From positions 1-10,334 of the forward strand of contig JAASTO010000082.1 of assembly GCA_021767245.1 (NCBI GenBank): a stretch of DNA of 10,334 nucleotides, in the 5' to 3' direction. The stretch is from Balneolaceae bacterium. GTDB lineage: Bacteria > Bacteroidota > Rhodothermia > Balneolales > Balneolaceae. Below the pieces are notes generated by a model. That model saw nothing but the letters and a program-made list of their open reading frames with translations, ran no database searches and was not told the DNA's origin. Positions 1 through 5,128 of the stretch are shown in pieces (positions within the stretch are counted from its first letter, which is position 1; every line of letters starts with the position of its first letter). Position numbers and translations under genes: made by a program.

Positions 1-12
1 ATACGAATGATG

Positions 13-31
13 AGTGACACATCATGTCACT
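13..31 (-). terminator. Inverted repeat downstream of the aldo/keto reductase, possible weak terminator
   Basis: A perfect 7-bp inverted repeat (AGTGACA, 5-nt loop, TGTCACT) lies 36 nt past the stop codon of the minus-strand aldo/keto reductase. The position suits a transcription terminator for that gene. However, the sequence after the hairpin on the minus strand is not a T tract and the stem is short and not GC-rich, so it may be a weak or factor-assisted terminator, or chance. No gene is seen in the remaining bases 1-67. Confidence 0.35.
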
Positions 32-67
32 GTAAGTGCTACTGCTTTCGACCTGATGGAAAGATAT

Positions 68-1000
68 TTACCAGGGTATATCAAGTTTTGATATTCTTGA
101 GTTGTAAAGATCTTCTAACTGGGATTTGGTTTCCTTATCAAGCTTATAATTCAGTGCATCAATATTTGAATCTAACTGTGCTTTATTTCTGATCCCAGGG
201 ATGACCGTTGTAACCGCATCAAAAGATAATATGAATGATAAAGCTAAAGGTACGAGGTCATTTTGCCCCACGATCTCTTTGATTTCGCCAACGAGTTCTG
301 ATCTTAACTCGATATCTTCTCCGGACCAGCGCGACCTGATTCCTTCGAATGTACTGTTTTTATCATATTTTCCAGTTAACCATCCGGAATCAAATGGGAT
401 TTTCACGATCAAAAGGATGTCTCTTTTCCTGACTTCATCAAACAATACCTTAGGTGATTGATGAATGATATTGAACATGATCTCTATGACATCCACGTCA
501 CTGCTGTCCAGAACCCACCTCAATTCTTGCGGAGTGTCTATACTTACGCCATACCCATCAATCACGCCCTGCTTTTTGAGTGAGATCAAACGAGAGTAAT
601 GTTCTGTCTCGCCCCTCAGAATTTCCCCGTTTGGGTTATGCAGAATAACTGAATCCAGCTCTTCACGTTTTAACGCATCCAGACTCTTATAAATAGACTG
701 CGTTATACTTTCCAGCGAAAAATCTATCTTTCCTGTGCGATCATGACCGGTTTTGGTATTAATGAAAATATCCGAATCAAGACCTTCCAACGCATTCCCA
801 AGGATCTTTTCACTCATTCCGTTACCGTAATTAGGAGCCGTATCAAAAAAAGTAACTCCCTTATTCACAGCTTCACGAACAAGTTTGATACCCTCTTCTT
901 CAGTCATGCCAGAAAAATCGAGGTTGTTTCCCAGTTGCCAGGCACCAAACCCAATTCTGCTGATAGCTTTATCAAATCGTTTATTTTCCCTGTACTCCAT
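68..1000 (-). CDS. Aldo/keto reductase family oxidoreductase
   Basis: A 310-residue protein of normal length for the aldo/keto reductase superfamily, cytosolic NAD(P)H-dependent (beta/alpha)8-barrel enzymes that reduce aldehydes and ketones. The catalytic tetrad is visible: Asp53 and Tyr58 in the FFDTAPNYGNGMSE segment, Lys83 in NTKTG and His121 in VILHNPNG. The cofactor-phosphate loop near the C-terminus is also present (IPGIRNKAQLDSN, about 268-280). There is no signal peptide or membrane segment. The start is supported by a GGAG Shine-Dalgarno at 1013-1010, nine bases before the ATG, and the stop is TAA. It lies downstream of the EVE gene on the same strand, but a strong hairpin terminator separates them, so it is probably transcribed alone. 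The sequence resembles the general YajO/YdhF/L-fucose-dehydrogenase-like bacterial subfamilies, and the substrate cannot be inferred. Family confidence is high; specific function is unknown. Confidence 0.93.
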   Translation of the reverse strand: MEYRENKRFDKAISRIGFGAWQLGNNLDFSGMTEEEGIKLVREAVNKGVTFFDTAPNYGNGMSEKILGNALEGLDSDIFINTKTGHDRTGKIDFSLESITQSIYKSLDALKREELDSVILHNPNGEILRGETEHYSRLISLKKQGVIDGYGVSIDTPQELRWVLDSSDVDVIEIMFNIIHQSPKVLFDEVRKRDILLIVKIPFDSGWLTGKYDKNSTFEGIRSRWSGEDIELRSELVGEIKEIVGQNDLVPLALSFILSFDAVTTVIPGIRNKAQLDSNIDALNYKLDKETKSQLEDLYNSRISKLDIPW

Positions 1001-1009
1001 ATCAATTCA

Positions 1010-1013
1010 CTCC
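1010..1013 (-). promoter_or_regulatory. Shine-Dalgarno of the aldo/keto reductase
   Basis: On the minus strand GGAG precedes the ATG at 1000-998 by nine bases. It is one of only two clear Shine-Dalgarno sequences among the seven genes here, the other being that of rmlD, and it supports the chosen start. Confidence 0.6.
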
Positions 1014-1114
1014 GACACTATTATCCACATTTAAATAACGCTTCAGGCGTACCACTTAGGAATAGCCTACTTTATAAACCTGAGTTCGGTTGAAACGCTC
1101 GCGAGAAGAAATAA

Positions 1115-1143
1115 ATGCTGAGATCAGGTAATGATCTCAGCAT
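1115..1143 (-). terminator. Rho-independent terminator after the EVE-domain gene
   Basis: Two perfect 12-bp arms, ATGCTGAGATCA (1115-1126) and TGATCTCAGCAT (1132-1143), flank a 5-nt loop. On the minus strand the hairpin begins 12 nt after the TAG stop of the EVE gene and is followed by the T-rich tract TTATTTCTTC, as expected for intrinsic termination. It separates the EVE gene from the aldo/keto reductase. The hairpin is symmetrical, but no plus-strand gene ends here, so the minus strand is the relevant one. Confidence 0.85.
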
Positions 1144-1155
1144 CTAAATATCGAT

Positions 1156-1629
1156 CTATTTTGGGTCGGCGCCGGCCATTTCGTGAATCTTCTTCCATTC
1201 ACTTTCAGTGACCGGAGTGATGGAGTATCGACCAAGCCTGAATAGCTCCATGTTATCTAATGCAGCTTCCTCTTTCATGGCATCGCGGGTAACCGGGTTT
1301 TCGAACTTCTGAGTAAATTTCACATCCACCAGCTGCCATCGGGGATCACTTTCGGTACTTTTTTCATCGAAGTACTTAGAACTTGGATCAAACTGAAGCG
1401 GATCAGGATACGGTTCACTCGAAACTTCCATGGTTCCCACAATTACCGGGGTTGAGATGTTGGAATGATAAAACAGAACCCCATCTCCCACATTCATATC
1501 GTCGCGCATGAAGTTTCGGGCCCCATAGTTTCGGACACCGGTCCAGGGAGTTTCACCATCCTTTTTCAGGTCATCGATACTATAGTCATCCGGTTCCGAT
1601 TTCATTAACCAATATTGTCTATCGCTCAT
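1156..1629 (-). CDS. EVE domain-containing protein (thymocyte nuclear protein 1-like)
   Basis: A 157-residue cytosolic protein that is essentially one EVE domain, a PUA-like fold. Family knowledge suggests that EVE domains bind modified bases in RNA or DNA; the precise role of the stand-alone bacterial form is not settled. Hallmarks are visible in order: YWLMKSEPDDYSIDDL (6-21), WTGVRNYGARNFMR (29-42), GDGVLFYHSN (48-57) and RLGRYSITPVTESEW (131-145). Length and colinearity match the ordinary stand-alone bacterial members, with no fused restriction or nuclease module. The ATG has no obvious Shine-Dalgarno, but the conserved domain begins six residues in, so the start is credible. It lies 123 nt beyond rmlB and ends in its own hairpin terminator. 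It could be read through from the rml operon or from a local promoter (a minus-strand TATAAT lies at 1650-1645). No link to sugar metabolism is apparent. Confidence 0.93.
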   Translation of the reverse strand: MSDRQYWLMKSEPDDYSIDDLKKDGETPWTGVRNYGARNFMRDDMNVGDGVLFYHSNISTPVIVGTMEVSSEPYPDPLQFDPSSKYFDEKSTESDPRWQLVDVKFTQKFENPVTRDAMKEEAALDNMELFRLGRYSITPVTESEWKKIHEMAGADPK

Positions 1630-1664
1630 TGTATTAGCTTTAGAATTATAAATTTACATATTAG

Positions 1665-1690
1665 CGCTCCAACGCATAGCGTTTGGAACG
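1665..1690. repeat. REP-like imperfect palindrome between rmlB and the EVE gene
   Basis: CGCTCCAACGC (1665-1675) can pair with GCGTTTGGAACG (1679-1690) around an ATA loop, giving ten base pairs with one C-A mismatch and one bulged T. It is more GC-rich than its AT-rich surroundings and lies in the 123-nt gap after rmlB. The small size, bulged stem and intergenic position resemble repetitive extragenic palindromes. There is only one copy in this window, so its repeat nature is unproven. It could instead be an rmlB terminator hairpin, but no T tract follows it on the minus strand. Confidence 0.45.
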
Positions 1691-1691
1691 A

Positions 1692-1704
1692 GATTCTAAG
1701 AATC
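1692..1704. repeat. Small inverted repeat next to the REP-like palindrome
   Basis: GATTC and GAATC flank a TAA loop two bases from the larger palindrome. On the minus strand this hairpin lies 48 nt past the rmlB stop. The 5-bp stem is too weak to call a terminator by itself. The two adjacent hairpins might form one composite structure at the 3' end of the rml transcript. Confidence 0.25.
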
Positions 1705-1752
1705 ATACCTGCCGATATTTGGATCAGACAAACATTCCAAAATCAGAATTAC

Positions 1753-2757
1753 TTAGTTCGCTTTGTACTTGTTTACGTACCACAAAATTGTCTGCCTAAG
1801 CATTCCGTTAAAATCCTGAGATGGTTCCCAACCCAGCTCATTCTTAACCTTTGAGGCATCAATGGCATAACGGAAATCGTGTCCGAGGCGATCTTCTACA
1901 AAGGTGATCAGATTCTTGTAATCTCCCTTCGGACCTTCACCAATCTCTTCATTCAGAATGTCACAGATCGTTCGTACAAGGTCGATGTTCTTCCATTCAT
2001 TATTACCCCCGATATTATAGGTCTCTCCTGCTTTTCCCTTTCCAAATGCTATATCTAATGCATCATTATGATCATGAACAAACAGCCAATCGCGTACATT
2101 TTCGCCTTTACCATACACCGGTATTTCCTGATTGGAAACTGCTTTTCGGATCACAACTGGAATTAATTTTTCGTCATGTTGATGTGGCCCATAGTTATTC
2201 GAACAATTTGTTGTGACCACGTTCATACCATACGTTTGAAAATAAGACCTGACGATGAAATCACTGCTTGCTTTTGAGGCCGAATAGGGTGAATTGGGTG
2301 CGTAAGGGGTTTCTTCAGTGAAATACCCGTCACCTTCCAACTCTCCATATACTTCATCAGTTGACACGTGCAAAAAACGGTTATTCTTCCAGCTTTCTTC
2401 ATCTTCCTTCCAGAGTTGCCGGCATTCTTCAAGAATATTGAAGGTCCCTACAATATTGGATTGAATGAATGGCTCGGGTCCTTTAATGGAATTATCGACA
2501 TGGGATTCGGCCGCCAGATGGAAGACCCCTTCAGGTTTGAATGCTTTTACCACATCATGGACCTCATTGCGATTCACCAGGTCCACTTTTTTGAAATAAT
2601 AGCGTCCGGAATTCTTCAGCGACTTTAGATATGATGGGTCAGAAGCATAGGTAAGTTTATCCAGATTATATATTTCCCAGTCCGGATATTTTTCAAACAA
2701 TCTCAAAATCAGGTTTGAGCCTATAAATCCCGCTCCTCCTGTAACAATAACTCTCAT
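1753..2757 (-). CDS. rmlB: dTDP-glucose 4,6-dehydratase
   Basis: The second enzyme of dTDP-L-rhamnose synthesis converts dTDP-glucose to dTDP-4-keto-6-deoxyglucose with bound NAD+, in the cytosol. The 334-residue extended short-chain dehydrogenase is close to the usual 340-360. Visible signatures are GGAGFIG (7-13, Rossmann NAD loop), HLAAESHVD (80-88), STDEVYG (132-138, with catalytic Thr133, Asp134 and Glu135) and YSASK (158-162, with Tyr158 and Lys162). The C-terminal substrate motif reads DRLGHDFRYAID (289-300), with Leu where many homologues have Pro. It is the last gene of the rmlA-D-C-B run. Its ATG overlaps the rmlC TGA in an ATGA (2757-2754), implying translational coupling; no Shine-Dalgarno is seen. 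The stop is TAA, followed by the REP-like palindrome. The synonym is rfbB. Assignment is firm from motifs and context. Confidence 0.97.
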   Translation of the reverse strand: MRVIVTGGAGFIGSNLILRLFEKYPDWEIYNLDKLTYASDPSYLKSLKNSGRYYFKKVDLVNRNEVHDVVKAFKPEGVFHLAAESHVDNSIKGPEPFIQSNIVGTFNILEECRQLWKEDEESWKNNRFLHVSTDEVYGELEGDGYFTEETPYAPNSPYSASKASSDFIVRSYFQTYGMNVVTTNCSNNYGPHQHDEKLIPVVIRKAVSNQEIPVYGKGENVRDWLFVHDHNDALDIAFGKGKAGETYNIGGNNEWKNIDLVRTICDILNEEIGEGPKGDYKNLITFVEDRLGHDFRYAIDASKVKNELGWEPSQDFNGMLRQTILWYVNKYKAN

Positions 2758-3305
2758 AGACTAAACAGATCTTTTTCGTTCATGGATGACAACAGCGGTA
2801 GTTTACGATCTTTATCGGATAATATAGGACGATCAATATCCCAGTTGATCCGAATGGTTGGATCATCCCAGCGTATTCCCCTTTCTCCTTCGGGGTTGTA
2901 GTAATCTGAGCATTTGTAGGCTACTATGGCCTCATCAGAAAGAACGGAAAACCCATGGGCAAAACCTTTTGGAATGAATAACATCCTTTTACTCACATCA
3001 GAAAGCTTGAAAGCAACATAGTTGCCAAATGATCTGGATCCCTTGCGGATATCAACCGCCACATCCAGTATCGTCCCGCTCAGGCATTGCACCAGCTTGG
3101 CCTGTGGATTCTCGATCTGATAATGCAATCCACGAACCGTATTTCTGAAGGATCTGGAAACGTTATCCTGAACGAAGGTTTCCTCAATGCCGGCCTCTTT
3201 AAGTACCGATTTGCGATAGGATTCAAAAAAATAACCACGGTCATCCTCAAATACACGTGGTTCTATGATCTTGACATCAGGTATTCTGGTATCCGTTATT
3301 TTCAT
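2754..3305 (-). CDS. rmlC: dTDP-4-dehydrorhamnose 3,5-epimerase
   Basis: The third step of dTDP-L-rhamnose synthesis epimerises C3 and C5 of dTDP-4-keto-6-deoxyglucose. The 183-residue length is typical for this cupin-fold homodimer. Catalytic residues align by hand to the Salmonella enzyme: His61 in RGLHYQ (Salmonella His63), Lys70 in QAKLVQC (Lys73), Tyr130 in AYKCSDYYNPE (Tyr133) and Asp166 in LSDKDRKLP (Asp170). FEDDRGYFFES (19-29) and PKGFAHGF (112-119) are further family hallmarks. Presence of both His61 and Tyr130 favours a true 3,5-epimerase. Its ATG overlaps the rmlD stop (ATGA, 3305-3302), and its TGA overlaps the rmlB start in the same way. No Shine-Dalgarno is visible, so re-initiation from the upstream gene is likely. 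The synonym is rfbC. Confidence 0.96.
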   Translation of the reverse strand: MKITDTRIPDVKIIEPRVFEDDRGYFFESYRKSVLKEAGIEETFVQDNVSRSFRNTVRGLHYQIENPQAKLVQCLSGTILDVAVDIRKGSRSFGNYVAFKLSDVSKRMLFIPKGFAHGFSVLSDEAIVAYKCSDYYNPEGERGIRWDDPTIRINWDIDRPILSDKDRKLPLLSSMNEKDLFSL

Positions 3306-4165
3306 GTATCAATATTTGCCAGCAGTTCATGTAAATCCTCCTGCCAGTCTGTTATCGTTATACCCGGCACGGCTTCTATTTTCTTTGTAGACAGTAATGA
3401 AAATCCGGGTCTTTGAGCTTTTGTCGTAAACTCTGAACCGGGTATGGGTTTCACCTCAACCGGTTCGCCGGTTTTCTTAAAAATGGCTTTTGCCAGATCG
3501 TACCAGGTGATCATTCCTTTTGAAGAAATATGATAAATACCTGATATTTTTTGTTCGGTCAGATGCCAGGTATTTTTAACCACATTATCTGCAAAGGTAG
3601 GACACCCAAACTGGTCGTTCACAACCTTCAACTCATCCCGCTCTTTTCCTAACCGGATCATGGATTTAACGAAATTATTCCCAAACCTGCCACATAGCCA
3701 CGAAACACGGATCAGCAAGTGATCACATCCTGAGTTGACGATCTCGTTTTCACCCGCCAATTTGCTTTCACCATAAACATTGATCGGATTCGTTGGGTGT
3801 TCTTCCGGATAGCCATCCGGTAACGACTCCTTATCTTCAATTCTGCCCTCAAATACGTAATCCGTTGAAAAATGAACCAGTTTTATCTGATGTTCTGCAC
3901 AGTAGTCAGCCAAGTTCCTGACCCCATCTGCATTGACAGCAAACGCCTTTTCTTGTTCATCTTCAGCCTGATCTACCTTTGTATAGGCAGCACAGTTAAT
4001 GATAAGATCCGGTCTTAAATTATTCAGCACACGCCTTACATCAGGGTGGTCCGTTATATCCAGGTCTGATGAAGGTAAGGCAATGAACTCCACGCCTTGT
4101 TTATTTAAAAAGTATACCCACTCACTGCCCAGCTGACCATTTCCTCCGGTGATCAATATTCGCAT
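3302..4165 (-). CDS. rmlD: dTDP-4-dehydrorhamnose reductase
   Basis: The last step of the pathway is NAD(P)H-dependent reduction of dTDP-4-keto-L-rhamnose to dTDP-L-rhamnose. The 287-residue protein has GGNGQLG (7-13, Rossmann loop), INCAAYTKVDQAE (56-68), STDYVF (100-105, with catalytic Thr101), YGESKLAGE (131-139, with Tyr131 and Lys135), NDQFGCPT (183-190) and QRPGFS (251-256). The frame is open to an in-frame TTG at 4171, but I choose the ATG at 4165-4163. A GGAG Shine-Dalgarno at 4175-4172 sits six bases before it, whereas that motif would abut the TTG, and the ATG-initiated protein begins directly with the Rossmann strand. This leaves a 2-nt gap after the rmlA TGA. The 3' end overlaps rmlC in an ATGA. 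The synonym is rfbD. Confidence 0.95.
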   Translation of the reverse strand: MRILITGGNGQLGSEWVYFLNKQGVEFIALPSSDLDITDHPDVRRVLNNLRPDLIINCAAYTKVDQAEDEQEKAFAVNADGVRNLADYCAEHQIKLVHFSTDYVFEGRIEDKESLPDGYPEEHPTNPINVYGESKLAGENEIVNSGCDHLLIRVSWLCGRFGNNFVKSMIRLGKERDELKVVNDQFGCPTFADNVVKNTWHLTEQKISGIYHISSKGMITWYDLAKAIFKKTGEPVEVKPIPGSEFTTKAQRPGFSLLSTKKIEAVPGITITDWQEDLHELLANIDT

Positions 4166-4167
4166 AC

Positions 4168-4869
4168 TCAACTCCGTATTAACTCATTGGCAATTTGATA
4201 GGACTCAGGGGTTCCGGCGTCTGTCCACCAGCCTGTTAAGATGGAGCTTTTCATAGCTCCCTTTTGAATATAATGATTGTTCACATCTGTGATCTCCAGT
4301 TCCCCACGGCTTGAGGGATTCAATGATTTAATGCATTCAAATACAGCGGGATCATAAAAATAGATTCCTGTTACGGCATAGTTTGACTTGGGTTCCTCTG
4401 GTTTTTCTTCAATAGATACTACCTTATCTCCCTCTAATTCAGCCACTCCGTATCGTTTTGGATCTGGAACGTCCTGTATGAGGATCTGAGCCCCTTTACC
4501 CGGATAGTCTTCAACTGCTTTTTTTAGAGATGATTCGAATATGTTATCCCCTAGGATCACTAAAACAGGATCATTCCCTGCAAAATTTTCAGCAAGTCCA
4601 AGGGCTTGAGCTATCCCTCCCGCCTCATCCTGAACTTTGTAGGTAAACCGGCACCCAAAATCTTTACCTGACCCCAAGAGATTCACTACGGCTCCCATAT
4701 GTTCGGTTCCCGTCACTATCAGTATCTCATCTATACCGACTTCTGTCAGCTTTTCGATCGGATGATAGATCATAGGTTTGTCCCCAACCGGCAATAAGTG
4801 CTTATTGGTTACTTTAGTTAACGGGTACAACCTGGAACCCGTGCCACCTGCGAGAATAATGCCTTTCAT
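4168..4869 (-). CDS. rmlA: Glucose-1-phosphate thymidylyltransferase, short form
   Basis: The first step of the pathway joins glucose-1-phosphate and dTTP to give dTDP-glucose and pyrophosphate. Nucleotidyltransferase signatures are GGTGSRLYPLT (8-18), NKHLLPVGDKPMIYHP (22-37), LGDN (106-109, with metal-binding Asp108), EEKPEEPKSNYAVTG (154-168), RGELEITD (188-195) and WTDAGT (215-220, with the second metal ligand Asp217). At 233 residues it stops about 55-60 residues short of the roughly 290-residue enterobacterial/Pseudomonas RmlA. It lacks the C-terminal helices that contribute to the allosteric dTDP-rhamnose site there. Short homologues exist in other bacteria (for example Bacillus), so this is a subfamily rather than a truncation. 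The frame is intact, ends in TGA and abuts rmlD. It is the first gene of the operon; no Shine-Dalgarno is seen before the ATG. The synonym is rfbA. Confidence 0.93.
   Translation of the reverse strand: MKGIILAGGTGSRLYPLTKVTNKHLLPVGDKPMIYHPIEKLTEVGIDEILIVTGTEHMGAVVNLLGSGKDFGCRFTYKVQDEAGGIAQALGLAENFAGNDPVLVILGDNIFESSLKKAVEDYPGKGAQILIQDVPDPKRYGVAELEGDKVVSIEEKPEEPKSNYAVTGIYFYDPAVFECIKSLNPSSRGELEITDVNNHYIQKGAMKSSILTGWWTDAGTPESYQIANELIRS
4172..4175 (-). promoter_or_regulatory. Shine-Dalgarno that fixes the rmlD start
   Basis: Minus-strand GGAG within the last codons of rmlA lies six bases before the ATG at 4165-4163 and directly touches the alternative in-frame TTG at 4171-4169. It therefore favours the ATG. 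Confidence 0.6.
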
Positions 4870-5056
4870 TGATAATTACGGTATATGAGTGCTATTCTGT
4901 ATTGGTTGAAAGCTAAACTTTCTGAGGGTGAATTTGAAATGAATATTTGACAATCCACTGCAAAACATCCCTTTATTATACACGCAGTTAGAATTGATTA
5001 ATTTACCTGTTCTGAGTTGGAATACTGATTATATTTGTAGCCAGAATTAGAAGCAT
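4870..5056. promoter_or_regulatory. Divergent promoter region between rmlA and the T9SS cargo gene
   Basis: This 187-nt AT-rich stretch separates rmlA (minus) from the large secreted protein gene (plus), so it must carry the start signals of the secreted-protein gene and most likely those of the rml operon. It contains a minus-strand TATAAT at 4980-4975 without a good -35, a minus-strand TAGCTTTC at 4915-4908 (one mismatch to the Bacteroidota TAnnTTTG -7 element), and a plus-strand TTGACA at 4947-4952 without a well-spaced -10. The best plus-strand element is listed separately. No clear operator palindrome or small ORF was found. Confidence 0.6.
5030..5037 (+). promoter_or_regulatory. Candidate Bacteroidota-type -7 element (TATATTTG)
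   Basis: TATATTTG matches the Bacteroidota -7 consensus TAnnTTTG exactly and lies 19 nt before the ATG of the secreted protein, implying a very short leader. A TTG-type -33 element is not found at the usual spacing; the nearest is CTG at 5007-5009, 20 nt upstream. The ATG itself is preceded only by a weak AGAAG, consistent with the weak Shine-Dalgarno use known in this part of the bacterial tree. This is a tentative call. Confidence 0.35.
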
Positions 5057-5128
5057 ATGGTCAGAGCAATAAAATTATCATTTACAGTTATACTCCTGCT
5101 TTTATCGGCAAGTGGGCTCTTGCAGGCA
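5057..5128 (+). other. Sec signal peptide of the T9SS cargo protein
   Basis: The first 24 codons give Arg3/Lys6, a hydrophobic core rich in Leu and Ile (about 9-16), a small-residue stretch SASG and a probable signal peptidase I site after Leu-Gln-Ala. There is no cysteine, so it is not a lipoprotein signal. It supports the ATG at 5057 as the start. Confidence 0.85.

Noticed and set aside
1098..1105. 8-base palindrome CTCGCGAG between the EVE and aldo/keto reductase genes
   Set aside because: It is short, isolated and without a matching operator copy nearby, so chance is sufficient explanation.
2223..2628. Short open frames in other frames over rmlB
   Set aside because: They overlap conserved rmlB catalytic motifs and encode no family-like sequence.
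4947..4952. Consensus TTGACA upstream of the secreted protein gene
   Set aside because: No -10 hexamer sits at 16-18 nt; the nearest TATTAT is about 21 nt away, so it is not called a sigma-70 promoter.
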